Positions 43,812 to 52,735 of a stretch of DNA of 64,000 nt are shown here, one piece after another. Location of the stretch: NCBI RefSeq assembly GCF_902859805.1, contig NZ_CADIKC010000001.1, positions 434,001 through 498,000 of the forward strand. Reading direction: 5' to 3'. This DNA is from Paraburkholderia sediminicola. Its GTDB lineage: Bacteria > Pseudomonadota > Gammaproteobacteria > Burkholderiales > Burkholderiaceae. Under the pieces are notes generated by a model. That model saw nothing but the letters and a program-made list of their open reading frames with translations, was not told where the DNA came from and ran no database searches. How positions within the stretch are numbered: position 1 is the first letter of the stretch; the number at the start of each line of letters is the position of its first letter. The translations under genes and the position numbers were made by a program.

Positions 43812-45221
43812 TCAGTCGACCATCCACGTATCTTTGGTCCCGCCTCCCTGCGACGAATTGACGACGAGGGAGCCCTCCTGCAACGCCACGCGCGTGAGAC
43901 CGCCCGCGCACATCGTCACGCTCTTGCCCGACAGCACGAATGGCCGCAAGTCGATATGGCGCGGCGCGATGCCGGACTCGACGAACGTCGGACACGCCGA
44001 CAATGCAAGCGTCGGCTGCGCGATATAACCTGCGGGCCGCGCAATCAGGCGTTCCCGGAACGATTCGATTTCGGCTTTCGTCGACGCCGGTCCCACCAGC
44101 ATTCCGTAGCCGCCCGCGCCATGCACTTCCTTCACGACCAGCTCGGGCAGATGCGCGAGCGTGTACGCGAGATCGTCAGCCTTGCGGCACTGGAACGTGG
44201 GGACGTTGTTGAGGATCGGCTTCTCACCAAGGTAAAACTCGATCATTTCCGGCACGTACGGGTAGATCGATTTGTCGTCGGCGATACCGGTGCCCATGGC
44301 GTTCGCCAGCGCTACACGTCCGGCTCGATAGGCAGTCAGCAGACCCGGCACGCCCAGTGCCGAATCGTTGCGGAAAGCGAGCGGATCGAGAAAATCGTCG
44401 TCGACGCGGCGATAGATCACGTCGACGCGCTTCGGTCCCTGCGTGGTGCGCATGAACACATAGTTGTCGTCGACGAACAGATCCTTGCCTTCCACCAGTT
44501 CGACACCCATCTGCTGCGCGAGGAAGGTGTGCTCGAAATACGCGGAGTTGTACATGCCCGGCGTGAGCACCACCACGACCGGATCGTCGACGCCTTCGGG
44601 CGCAACCGAGCGCAGTGTGTCGAGCAGCAGATCGGGATAATGCGCGACCGGCGCAATGCGGTTCTGCACGAACAGTTCGGGGAAAAGCCGCATCATCATC
44701 TTGCGGTTTTCCAACATATAGGACACGCCCGACGGCACCCGCAGGTTGTCTTCGAGCACGTAGAACTCGCCCTCGTCGCCTGCGCGCACCACGTCGACGC
44801 CGGCGATATGCGCGTAAACACCGAGCGGCACGTTGACGCCCTGCATTTCAGGCCGGTATTGCGCGTTGGTATAGACCTGTTCGGCCGGCACGATACCGGC
44901 GCGCACGATGTTGCGATCGTGATAGACGTCGTGGATAAACAGATTGAGCGCCTGCACCCGCTGGCGCAAACCGGCCTCCAGCGTCTGCCATTCGCTGCGC
45001 GGAATGATGCGGGGAATCAGATCGAAAGGGATCAGCCGCTCGGTGCCGGACAAATCGCCGTTCACCGCAAAGGTGATACCGACCCGGCGGAACAGCAGGT
45101 CGGCTTCCGCACGCTTGCGTGCGATCGCCTCATTGCCCTGCTTTACCAGCCACCGCTCAAAGCGCGCGTAGTGTGGCCGCACGGCATCGTCATGATGACG
45201 CATCTCGTCATAGCATCGCAT
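43812..45221 (-). CDS. Circularly permuted ATP-grasp protein
   Basis: A 469-residue protein of the circularly permuted ATP-grasp (DUF404/DUF407) family. Blocks seen include FRRVGITFAVNGD, RIIPRSEWQTLEAGLRQRVQALNLFI, the nucleotide region YVLEDNLRVPSGVSYMLENR, VYVFMR-like NYVFMRTTQGPKRVDVIYRR, and VVKEVHGAGGYGMLVGP near the C-terminus. ATP-grasp enzymes join a carboxylate to an amine. It is the first gene of the Anbu set, which suggests that it makes a peptide-like tag or product later handled by the alpha-E, transglutaminase and Anbu proteins. ATG 45221 is used; an in-frame codon further upstream adds no family sequence. Confidence 0.88.
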   Translation of the reverse strand: MRCYDEMRHHDDAVRPHYARFERWLVKQGNEAIARKRAEADLLFRRVGITFAVNGDLSGTERLIPFDLIPRIIPRSEWQTLEAGLRQRVQALNLFIHDVYHDRNIVRAGIVPAEQVYTNAQYRPEMQGVNVPLGVYAHIAGVDVVRAGDEGEFYVLEDNLRVPSGVSYMLENRKMMMRLFPELFVQNRIAPVAHYPDLLLDTLRSVAPEGVDDPVVVVLTPGMYNSAYFEHTFLAQQMGVELVEGKDLFVDDNYVFMRTTQGPKRVDVIYRRVDDDFLDPLAFRNDSALGVPGLLTAYRAGRVALANAMGTGIADDKSIYPYVPEMIEFYLGEKPILNNVPTFQCRKADDLAYTLAHLPELVVKEVHGAGGYGMLVGPASTKAEIESFRERLIARPAGYIAQPTLALSACPTFVESGIAPRHIDLRPFVLSGKSVTMCAGGLTRVALQEGSLVVNSSQGGGTKDTWMVD

Positions 45222-45474
45222 GTCACGCCCCGCTCTTGTTGTCGGATAGAAGGCGAATGCGCTGCGCATTCGGTGTTCGACAATCGTTCAAGCAAGCGCT
45301 ATGCCATTGAGCTTTTCGCGCGCCAGATACAGTGCATGCACGCTAACAGCGCATCCCGACCGGCATGGCTTCGCTGCCATCGTACTGCGGCGGCTCATGA
45401 TGCGCTAGTACGGTGCATAAGCGGCACCTTGGCGGGCAGCGGCGAGTTCGCCAATCCACGGCAGGCGCGCATAA

Positions 45475-45506
45475 AAAATCCCCGTGGATTCGCATCCACG
45501 GGGATT
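45475..45506 (-). terminator. Rho-independent terminator after the HU-like gene
   Basis: A 13-bp stem, AATCCCCGTGGAT at 45477-45489 and its complement at 45494-45506, with a TCGC loop, is followed on the minus strand by a T-run. It lies about 130 bp after the HU-like stop codon, past the tandem repeats. Confidence 0.8.
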
Positions 45507-45546
45507 CGGACAACTCGCACTGCGGGTCGGCTCAAACGTTAACCAA

Positions 45547-45588
45547 GGTTAAAAGCGCAGGGTTAAAAGCTCACGGTTAAAAACGCAC
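45547..45588. repeat. Three tandem 14-bp repeats
   Basis: The units GGTTAAAAGCGCAG, GGTTAAAAGCTCAC and GGTTAAAAACGCAC follow each other without gaps, and a degenerate fourth (CGTTAAACAACCAC) comes next. They lie in the 3' untranslated part of the HU-like gene. Confidence 0.65.
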
Positions 45589-45634
45589 CGTTAAACAACC
45601 ACGCTCAAAAACCGCGGTAACGCGTGAAGCACGA

Positions 45635-46090
45635 TCAGCCTGCTGCTGCGTCTTTCAGCTTCTTCAGCGGACGTGCCTTGATGCGCACGCTAGCCGGCTT
45701 GGCCGGGAACCAACGCTCTTCGCCCGAGAACGGGTCTTTGCCGAAGCGCTTCTTCTTCGCCGGCACAGCTTGCACGACGATCTTCAGAAGACCCGACAGC
45801 GTGAATTCGCCAGCGCCCTTCTTGTGCACAGCGCCGAGGATCGTGTCTTCGAGCGCGGCCAGAACGGCCTTGGCAGTCTTCGGTTCCACAGCAGCGCGTT
45901 CAGCGACGTGTGCAGCCAGCGAGGCCTTCGTGAAGGTGTCCTTGATCGGCGACGGAGCGCTGGAAGCCTTCACGGCGACCTTCTTAGCTGCGACGGCCTT
46001 CTTCGCAGGAACAACTTTCTTTGCAGCAACCTTCTTGGTCGGTACCGGGGCAGCAGCCTTCTTGGCCACCTTTTTTGCGGAAGTCGGCAT
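45635..46090 (-). CDS. HU-like DNA-binding protein with basic N-terminal tail
   Basis: A 151-residue nucleoid protein. Residues 1-45 are a Lys/Ala/Val-rich tail (AKKVAKKAA type repeats) like histone H1. The rest resembles HU/IHF: FTKASLAAHVAERAAVEPKTAKAVLAALEDTILGAV is the helical dimerisation part, then FTLSGLLKIVVQAVPAKKKRFGKDPFSGEERWFPAKPASVRIKARP covers the strands and DNA-binding arm. It should bind DNA broadly. ATG 46090 has the strong site TAGGAGAAAC; a longer frame upstream has no HU features. It appears monocistronic, with its own 3' terminator. Confidence 0.9.
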   Translation of the reverse strand: MPTSAKKVAKKAAAPVPTKKVAAKKVVPAKKAVAAKKVAVKASSAPSPIKDTFTKASLAAHVAERAAVEPKTAKAVLAALEDTILGAVHKKGAGEFTLSGLLKIVVQAVPAKKKRFGKDPFSGEERWFPAKPASVRIKARPLKKLKDAAAG

Positions 46091-46531
46091 GTTTCTCCTA
46101 CCTGTAGTGGTCAGTGAATTGCACGAAGCGCACACGGTATGTGCACGCTTCAACGCCGGATTCTACAAGCGCTAATACGATTTGCGCGAATCTTTTGTGT
46201 ATAACAGCGAAGGTTTGTTGCGCGGCGCAGACTGCGCAACACATTTTGATCCTTGTTTTAGCGGGTAAACGTGCGTCGGCGAGCCTCGGACTGGTCTGCA
46301 ACACGAACACGTAACGTGCGTTACAAGTCATTTCGATGCCTGAATAGAGGCACTTTCGGCACCGGGCGATCGTCGACGGATAGCGGCTCGATGTCGAAAC
46401 CATGGTTCGCCGACACGTTCGCCACGCCGATTCACGCGACGGAAAAAACACGCCCCCTGCAGCGAAAGTCTCTGCAGGGGGCGGCTAACGTTGCTCTGCG
46501 ACAGAAAATCGCAGGCGGTTTCAACGCGCGA
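46091..46531. other. Intergenic region with terminator of the cpdB operon
   Basis: This 441-bp stretch contains the HU-like promoter region, AT-richer near 46150-46260, and the terminator of the cpdB-SEL1 pair at 46451-46483. No gene is supported here. Confidence 0.5.
46444..46483 (-). terminator. Rho-independent terminator of the cpdB-SEL1 operon
   Basis: A 12-bp stem, CGCCCCCTGCAG at 46451-46462 and its complement at 46472-46483, is followed on the minus strand by TGTTTTTT. It lies about 50 bp after the SEL1 gene stop. Confidence 0.85.
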
Positions 46532-47302
46532 TCATGGCCGGCTGATGTGTTTCAGATCATGCTCGCTCTCTTTCACATACGCCCAATACGCGTCTTCGTC
46601 GCGCGCCATGCCGAGCTCGCCGTTGCGATAGGCGATCGCCAGCGCCAGATTCGCCTCGGGTAACTCCGCATTGGCCGCGCGCTTCAGCCATTGCAGCGCT
46701 AGAGCGTCGTCGTGCGGCAGCGTCGCGCCGAAGCGATACTCGTTGGCGAGCTGGAATTGCGCGAGCGGCACGCCCGCCTGCGCCGCCTGTTCCAGCCAAC
46801 GGATCGACAGGAGCGAATCGCGCGCGACGCCGTAGCCATTGCGATAAAGCGTTGCAAGATCGTAGGCAGCCTGCGGATCATGCGCTGCCGCTACGCTCAA
46901 CCAGCGACGGCTTTCCGCGTAATCCGGCGTAATGCCGGGCACCCCGCGCAACAGCAGATGCCCGAGCGTGGCTTGCGCATTCGGCACGCCGTCGAGCGCA
47001 AGTTGACGGTACAACTCGACGCCCGCGCGCCGCTCGTCGAGTTGCGCCGAACTCACCAGCACGTCGGCCAAGGCCTCGCGCGCCGCTGCGTTGCCGAACG
47101 CGGCGGCAAGGCGCAGACGCCAGACCGGCCACGCCGCGTGCGTGGCCGAGCCCTGCATTTGCCAGTCGTCGATCTGCACGTTGGACACTCGCGTGGCCAT
47201 GACCGTGGCGACCGTACCGGCCGCGATCGCGACGGATAGCGCGACGGACAGCGCGAGAGCCGCCGCCGCAGCCGCCGGGCTCAGAGAAAACCGCGCCTTC
47301 AT
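46532..47302 (-). CDS. SEL1-repeat (TPR-like) membrane-anchored protein
   Basis: A 256-residue protein with a signal-anchor helix (about 10-32, Ala/Val-rich) and then three to four SEL1-type repeats. Repeat cores seen are AQATLGHLLLRG, AAYDLATLYRNGYGVARD, AQFQLANEYRFGATLPHD and ANLALAIAYRNGELGMARDE, each with SRRWLSVAA/SIRWLEQAA/ALQWLKRAA helices. Such solenoids mediate protein contacts in the envelope. It overlaps cpdB by four bases (ATGA) and is the second gene of that operon, so the two are translationally coupled. No partner is known; its link to the nucleotidase is inferred from this coupling. Confidence 0.85.
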   Translation of the reverse strand: MKARFSLSPAAAAAALALSVALSVAIAAGTVATVMATRVSNVQIDDWQMQGSATHAAWPVWRLRLAAAFGNAAAREALADVLVSSAQLDERRAGVELYRQLALDGVPNAQATLGHLLLRGVPGITPDYAESRRWLSVAAAHDPQAAYDLATLYRNGYGVARDSLLSIRWLEQAAQAGVPLAQFQLANEYRFGATLPHDDALALQWLKRAANAELPEANLALAIAYRNGELGMARDEDAYWAYVKESEHDLKHISRP

Positions 47303-49371
47303 TGGTTGAGGTCCACAGCGTAGACCGCGAGACCCTTGCCGGTGCCGTCGTCGGTCTGGAGCTGGGTGACGTTGGTGATGCCGTTGGTCTGCGCGAGCGC
47401 TACCAGGTTCGGCGCCGCCTTGAATGTCACCTGCCCGGCCGTCGCCACCTTCGTGAAGCGCCAGCTACGGTCGCTGCCGTTGTTCGCCACCTTGATGGCC
47501 TGCACTTTCTTGATGTAGGCAATCAGGACATCCCGGCTCGCATCGGGCGAGGCATAAATCGTCTTGCTGCCGTCCAGTCCCGGAAAATTGCCGCCGCCGC
47601 TCGCACGATAATTGTTGGTCGCGACGATGAACGCCTGCGTATCCGAAATCGCCGCGCCCTGATATTTCAGGTTACGGATCCGGCTGCCGACTGCCTGCGT
47701 CACGTCGATTTCGTAGCTGAAATCCTTCGAGGTGATCATGTCGAAGTTGTAGCCGGGGTAGGTGCTGACCAGCGCCTGCGCCGCAGTATTGGCCGGATCG
47801 ATCTTGTTGAAGCGCTTCGCCGCGGTTTCGAGCCACGCCTTCAGATCGGCGCCCGTCACCTTCACCGCGTAGATCGTGTTCGGGTAGAGGTAAAGGTCGG
47901 CGGCATTGTTGATCGCGACATTGCCTTGCGAAACGTCGGTGAAATCGTTACCGCCGCCAAAACCGCTCTTGAACGGCGCGCTCACCGACAACACCGGAAT
48001 GCCCGCATATTGCGGCAGATTCGCGCTGATGTAGTCCTGCACGTAGGCAGCCTGCGCCTGATTGACGATCTCGATGGCCGACACATCGCCTACGTCCGCA
48101 AAGTAGGTCGTCATGCGGAAATCGGTCGTGCCGATCGGCGTTTTCACGTAGTTGATAGTCGCGCTGTGTTCAGCCGCGATCGCTTGCGAGATCGACGGAT
48201 CGACCGCTACATAGCTGTTATCCGCGTTCTGGATCGAGCGCGCTTCGGCCGTGCTCGAATTGCGGTCCACCGTCCACGTGCCGTTCGTGTAGTTCAGCGC
48301 GAGCTTGATCACGCCGAGATGCTTACCCCAGAAATTCGCCATCACGGTCGGCACGCCGTTGACGGTGCCCTTCACCTTGTCGACGCCCGGCAGGTTGAAT
48401 TGCGTGACCGTGCTGTTCTTGTCGGGGAACACCTGATGCGAGTGGCCGATCAGCATTGCGTCGACGCCGGGCACCTTCGACAGATAGTAGCTGCCGTTTT
48501 CCATCGACGGCGAATAGGCCGAATTGTCGAGCCCGCCATGCGACATCGCGACGATGATCTGCGCGCCCTTCGCCTTCATTTCCGGCACGTACTTCGATGC
48601 GCTTTCCACCAGGCCTTGCGTGTAGACGTTGCCGTCGAGCCAGCGCTTGTCCCACGCCATGATCGCGGGTGGCGTAAAGCCGATCACGCCGATTTTCACC
48701 GGCGCGCTAACCGTCTTGCCGTCGGGCGTCGTAGCGGTCAGCGTGCGCTCGAGGATCGTGTACGGCTTGAAGATCGGCTGCTGCGATTTCGCGCCGAGCA
48801 CATTGGAGAGCACCAGCGGAAAATTCGGCCCCGCGCACGCCGGTTGCGACGCCACCGGGCTCATGTTCGGCACGTCGAACGCACTGCCCGTGACCTGCGC
48901 GAGAAACGGCAAACCGTAGTTGAATTCGTGATTGCCGATCGTGCCCGCGTCGTACTTCAGCAGGTTCATCACCTTGTAGACGCCGAGCGTCGTCTTGCAA
49001 TCGATCGGTGCGACCTGCGCCTGATAATCGGCGAGCGCGGTGCCCTGAATCGTGTCGCCGTCGTCGAGCAACACCGTGTTCGGGAATTCCTTACGCGCCG
49101 CCGCGATCAGCGTGGCCGTGCGCTCGAGTCCAAGCGACTTGTCTTCGGCCAGCTTGTAGTAGTCGTAGCTGAGCAGATTGGTATGGATGTCGGTGGTTTC
49201 GAGCAACGCGAGCGTCGCCTTCGTGCCGTTCGCCACCTGCGGCTGCGGCGTTTCAATATCGCTGCTGCTGCATGCCGTGATGCTGATCGCGCTCACCGCG
49301 CCTAATGCGCCCAGGGCGCTGGCCGCGCGAAGCGCGCGCATCCTCTTCGTTGCCATAAACGTCACTCGCAT
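47299..49371 (-). CDS. cpdB: Bifunctional 2',3'-cyclic-nucleotide phosphodiesterase/3'-nucleotidase
   Basis: A 690-residue exported enzyme that hydrolyses 2',3'-cyclic nucleotides and 3'-nucleotides in the periplasm so that bases and phosphate can be taken up. The calcineurin-like domain motifs are LLETTDIHTNLL, DDGDTIQGT, IGNHEFNYG, VAMSHGGLD and IGHSHQVF. A 5'-nucleotidase C-terminal domain follows (VGDVSAIEIVNQAQ, NNYRASGGGNFPGL). The N-terminus has a signal sequence with a lipobox-like SITAC, so it may be lipid-anchored. ATG 49371 with GAGGG upstream is preferred. It overlaps the SEL1 gene by four bases. Confidence 0.9.
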   Translation of the reverse strand: MRVTFMATKRMRALRAASALGALGAVSAISITACSSSDIETPQPQVANGTKATLALLETTDIHTNLLSYDYYKLAEDKSLGLERTATLIAAARKEFPNTVLLDDGDTIQGTALADYQAQVAPIDCKTTLGVYKVMNLLKYDAGTIGNHEFNYGLPFLAQVTGSAFDVPNMSPVASQPACAGPNFPLVLSNVLGAKSQQPIFKPYTILERTLTATTPDGKTVSAPVKIGVIGFTPPAIMAWDKRWLDGNVYTQGLVESASKYVPEMKAKGAQIIVAMSHGGLDNSAYSPSMENGSYYLSKVPGVDAMLIGHSHQVFPDKNSTVTQFNLPGVDKVKGTVNGVPTVMANFWGKHLGVIKLALNYTNGTWTVDRNSSTAEARSIQNADNSYVAVDPSISQAIAAEHSATINYVKTPIGTTDFRMTTYFADVGDVSAIEIVNQAQAAYVQDYISANLPQYAGIPVLSVSAPFKSGFGGGNDFTDVSQGNVAINNAADLYLYPNTIYAVKVTGADLKAWLETAAKRFNKIDPANTAAQALVSTYPGYNFDMITSKDFSYEIDVTQAVGSRIRNLKYQGAAISDTQAFIVATNNYRASGGGNFPGLDGSKTIYASPDASRDVLIAYIKKVQAIKVANNGSDRSWRFTKVATAGQVTFKAAPNLVALAQTNGITNVTQLQTDDGTGKGLAVYAVDLNQ

Positions 49372-49552
49372 CCGTACCGCCCTCAAATGTGTTGTGTTGT
49401 CGTGGCCGGTCCATCCGGGCCGGCGTTGCATTACAAACAATTACAGAGGCGCAAGAGTACGGTTGCTTTATGACAGTGATTTGTATGCTATTAGATATGA
49501 ATAAGTAATATTCGAGCGAGGCCGGCGCGAGGTCCTTGCGTGCTGCCGGTTG

Positions 49553-51031
49553 TCAGCGGACGAGGCGCGGCAGAATGTCGGTGAGCCTGGTAAGCGCCGC
49601 GTCGATATGTTCGACAGCGATGCTGCCGTATCCCAGCATCAAGCCGGGCTGCGGCTTCGCGCGCTGATAAAACGGCGCGAGTCCATACAAACCGATCGAC
49701 GCTTCACGCGCGGCGTTCACTAACGTCTCCTCGGTCAACGGCGCCTTCAGCCACGTCGCCATGTGGATGCCGGCAGTCGGCACGATCGGTTCGAACCACG
49801 GCGCGAGCTCACCCTGCAAATGCTTCAGCATCATCGCGCGGCGTGCCGCATAGGTCTTGTGCATGCGCCGCAGATGCTTGGCGAAGTCGCCATTGAGCAT
49901 GAAGGTCGCGAGCGCGGTTTGCGTGAGGGTGCAGCCGTGACAGTCGGCGATCTGGCGGGCCTTGAGAAGCGGACCGTAGAGGGAGGCTGGCGGCACCACG
50001 TAGCCGACCCGCAGCTCCGGAAAAATCGTCTTCGAAAACGTGCCCACGTAAGCAACCAGACCGGCGCGGTCGAGACTTTTCAGCGGCTCCATCGGCCGGC
50101 CTTCGAAACGGTACTCGCAGTCGTAGTCGTCCTCGATGATCACGGCGCCGCGTTTCTGCGCCCATTCAAGCAACTCGACGCGGCGCTCGAGACTCATCGG
50201 CATGCCGAGCGGGAACTGATGCGAGGGCGTTACGTAGACGAGCCGCGCCTTGTCCGGGAGCTTGCTCACGATCAGGCCTTCGGCGTCCACCGGCACCGGC
50301 ACTACGCGTGCGCCCGTAGCCGTGAAGCACGCCTGAACCGGCGGATAGCCGGGGTCTTCGAGCGCCGCAATCTCGCCGGGCCGCAATGTGATGCGCGCGA
50401 TCAGATCGAGCGCGTGCTGCGCGCCTTGCGTGACGATCACGTCGTCCCAGTTGCTCGCGACCGCCCGGTTGAACGCCAGGTAACGCGAAATCGCGAGGCG
50501 CAATTCCTGCTCGCCGGCTACGTCGCGATACGTGCCTGGACCGCGCGCCTGCACACGCAATGCATGGTTCACGCAGCGGCGCCAGACGTCGAAGGGGAAC
50601 AGCGATTTGTCGGTTGCGCCGCCGATGAAATCCTGCGGCGAGGCCACCGTGGGCCGCGGCAACGGCAACGTCTCGGGCATCTCCTCCCACAGCGGCTGGG
50701 CGCGCGCCGCAGTTTTCTGTTTCACCTTCACCCGCTCGCGCGCGGACTCGGCCGCCCATGCATGCGACGAACGCTCCGCCGGCAGACGCTCCAGACCATC
50801 GGCGACGAAGGTGCCCGAACCGGCACGTGCGCTCAGATAGCCTTCGGAGAGCAAGCGTTCGAACACGTCGAGCGTCGTCTTGCGCGAGACACCCAGTTGC
50901 GTGGCGAGATCGCGCGTGGAAGGCAAACGCGTGCCGCCGGCGAGGCGCCCTTCGAGTATGCCGGCGCGCAACTGCCGGTAGATCTGTCCGGACAGATCGT
51001 GACGCCCGTCGACCGCGATATGGATGTCCAT
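49553..51031 (-). CDS. MocR-type GntR/aminotransferase transcription regulator
   Basis: A 492-residue regulator with an N-terminal GntR winged helix (about 10-75: GQIYRQLRAGILEG, RLPSTRDLATQLGVSRKT) fused to a fold-type I aminotransferase-like domain. The PLP site block is YVGTFSKTIFPELRVGYVV, whose lysine binds PLP. MocR proteins such as PdxR, GabR and TauR respond to PLP and amines. The target is unknown; the divergent space does not carry an obvious metabolic partner, since the nearest upstream gene is a POT transporter on the same strand. Length is normal. Confidence 0.9.
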   Translation of the reverse strand: MDIHIAVDGRHDLSGQIYRQLRAGILEGRLAGGTRLPSTRDLATQLGVSRKTTLDVFERLLSEGYLSARAGSGTFVADGLERLPAERSSHAWAAESARERVKVKQKTAARAQPLWEEMPETLPLPRPTVASPQDFIGGATDKSLFPFDVWRRCVNHALRVQARGPGTYRDVAGEQELRLAISRYLAFNRAVASNWDDVIVTQGAQHALDLIARITLRPGEIAALEDPGYPPVQACFTATGARVVPVPVDAEGLIVSKLPDKARLVYVTPSHQFPLGMPMSLERRVELLEWAQKRGAVIIEDDYDCEYRFEGRPMEPLKSLDRAGLVAYVGTFSKTIFPELRVGYVVPPASLYGPLLKARQIADCHGCTLTQTALATFMLNGDFAKHLRRMHKTYAARRAMMLKHLQGELAPWFEPIVPTAGIHMATWLKAPLTEETLVNAAREASIGLYGLAPFYQRAKPQPGLMLGYGSIAVEHIDAALTRLTDILPRLVR

Positions 51032-51132
51032 CCGAGTGGCTACCTTAAATGTCCGTGAAATGCTTATGTCGAAAGACCAATCTCGACCGTAAGCTTACCT
51101 CCGTCGCCGCCTTCGGAGCGGACATAAAACGC

Positions 51133-51170
51133 AAAATGGCGCGCCTCTGTCATACGAGGCGCGCCATTTT
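51133..51170 (-). terminator. Terminator of the POT transporter gene, possibly bidirectional
   Basis: A perfect 15-bp stem, AAAATGGCGCGCCTC at 51133-51147 and its complement at 51156-51170, ends in A and T runs on the two sides, so it can work on both strands. It lies 20 bp after the POT gene stop. Confidence 0.88.
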
Positions 51171-51190
51171 TGTTGCACTACCGGGAGTGA

Positions 51191-52735
51191 TTACTCCGCG
51201 ACTGCCCCATTCAATGCAGCCGTTTGCCGCGCGTTCTCACGCGCTTCATCGCCGCAACGCTGATGCTCACGCGAGAGCTTGCGCATCAGCGGCAACAGCA
51301 GCACGGCGATCAGCGCGCCCAACGCCGCAAGCCAGCCCAGGCCGTTAAACAACTTGGTGTACATCGGCAGCGATTCAAGCGGATCGAGATTGCCCGCCGG
51401 CATCTGCGCGAAATTCGCCACCACGCTGCCCAGATACTGCGACACACCGGTCGCCACAAAGTAAGCGCCCATCATGAAGCCGCTCATTCGCGCCGGCACG
51501 TAGCGCGCGATCATCGCGAGGCCGAGACCGCTCACCAGCAGTTCGCCGAGCGAATACAAACCATAGCCGCCCACCATGAACCACGACGACACGCGGCCGT
51601 TCACCGCATAGTTGCCGCTCGCCGCATAGACGAAGAAGCCTGCCGCCACCACCGCGAAGCCGAACGCGTACTTCACCGCCACCGGCACGTCCTTGCCGCT
51701 CTTTGCGAGCTTCGTGTAGAGCAGCGCGAGCACCGGGCTCAGCAGCATGATCCAGATCGGATTGAGCGCCTGGAACTGCGCGGCGCTCCACGTGAACCAC
51801 GTCTGACCGAACAGAATGAAACGCGGATCGACGTTGCGCAGCGCGAACAGCGTGAGCGAGGTCGACATCTGCACGTAGAACACGAAAAACAGGATCACCT
51901 GCGCGGTCAGGATCAACGCCGCTACCAGACCCGAGCGCTCCGAGCGTTCGCACTTCAGCAGCATGTAGCCGAAGATCGCCAGAATCGCGACGCCCGCCGT
52001 GTACACGCAGGCCACCGCAATCGCCTTGTGCTGCAGCACGAACATCGTGACCGTGCCGAGCACAATCCCGCCCAGCGCAACCGCGCCGACGCGCTTCCAG
52101 CGGATCGGTTCGGCGTCCGGCGTGGAGCCGATATGCGCGAGCGTGCGGAACATGACGAAGTAGTTCAGCACCGACAGCAGCATGCCGGCGCAGCAGACCG
52201 CGAATGCCGTATGCCAGCCCCAATGGTCCTTGATCCACGGCGTCGCGAGCATCGACACCGTCGAGCCGATATTGACCGCCATGTAATAGATCGTGAATGC
52301 GCTGTCGATGCGCGCGTCGTCGCCTTCGTAGATGCGGCGCACGAGGTTTGCGGCGTTGGCCTTGAACAGCCCGTTGCCCACCACGATCACACCGAGCGAC
52401 GCGTACATGTAGCTCAATTGCTCATTGGGCAGCGCCAGCATGAAATAGCCGGCTGCCAGCACGCCGGCGCCGAAGATCATCGTGCGGCGCGCGCCGAGAA
52501 TCTTGTCGCCGATCCAGCCCCCGATCGACGGCGATGCGTACACCAGCGCCGTAAATGCGCCCCACGTGAGGGTGGCATGGCTGTCGGTGAAGTTCAGCTT
52601 GTCGATCATGAACAGGACCAGCAGCGCGGCCATCCCGTAGTAGCCAAAGCGCTCCCACATCTCGATCAGAAAGACCGTCGAGAACGAACGGGTCTGCGAG
52701 ACCGGCGCGCTGCTCGGATTGGACGAATTCATCAT
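51191..52735 (-). CDS. POT-family proton-dependent oligopeptide transporter
   Basis: A 514-residue transporter with about 14 membrane helices that imports di- or tripeptides with protons. The POT signature is present: EMWERFGYYGMAALLVLFM in the first helix, then GGWIGDKILGARRTMIFG, and YYMAVNIGSTVSMLATPW in the fifth helix region. ATG 52735 has AAGAGGTAC upstream and a second Met follows directly. It has its own terminator. Together with the oppABCDF operon from 54430 the window carries two peptide-import systems, though nothing shows joint control. Confidence 0.92.
   Translation of the reverse strand: MMNSSNPSSAPVSQTRSFSTVFLIEMWERFGYYGMAALLVLFMIDKLNFTDSHATLTWGAFTALVYASPSIGGWIGDKILGARRTMIFGAGVLAAGYFMLALPNEQLSYMYASLGVIVVGNGLFKANAANLVRRIYEGDDARIDSAFTIYYMAVNIGSTVSMLATPWIKDHWGWHTAFAVCCAGMLLSVLNYFVMFRTLAHIGSTPDAEPIRWKRVGAVALGGIVLGTVTMFVLQHKAIAVACVYTAGVAILAIFGYMLLKCERSERSGLVAALILTAQVILFFVFYVQMSTSLTLFALRNVDPRFILFGQTWFTWSAAQFQALNPIWIMLLSPVLALLYTKLAKSGKDVPVAVKYAFGFAVVAAGFFVYAASGNYAVNGRVSSWFMVGGYGLYSLGELLVSGLGLAMIARYVPARMSGFMMGAYFVATGVSQYLGSVVANFAQMPAGNLDPLESLPMYTKLFNGLGWLAALGALIAVLLLPLMRKLSREHQRCGDEARENARQTAALNGAVAE

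Larger units (their letters stand above)
45222..45634. other. Region with terminator and tandem repeats
   Basis: This 413-bp stretch separates the HU-like gene (stop at 45635) from the Anbu set on the same strand. It contains three tandem 14-bp units (45547-45588), a strong terminator (45477-45506) and the promoter region of the Anbu set. No gene is supported. Confidence 0.55.

Noticed and set aside
43800..45542. A 580-codon frame opposite the ATP-grasp gene
   Set aside because: No motif and a shadow-like composition; the family match is on the minus strand.
47302..49305. A 667-codon frame on the plus strand opposite cpdB
   Set aside because: It is rich in Arg, His and Asp with no motif, and mirrors the codon bias of the real gene on the other strand; cpdB has all family signatures.
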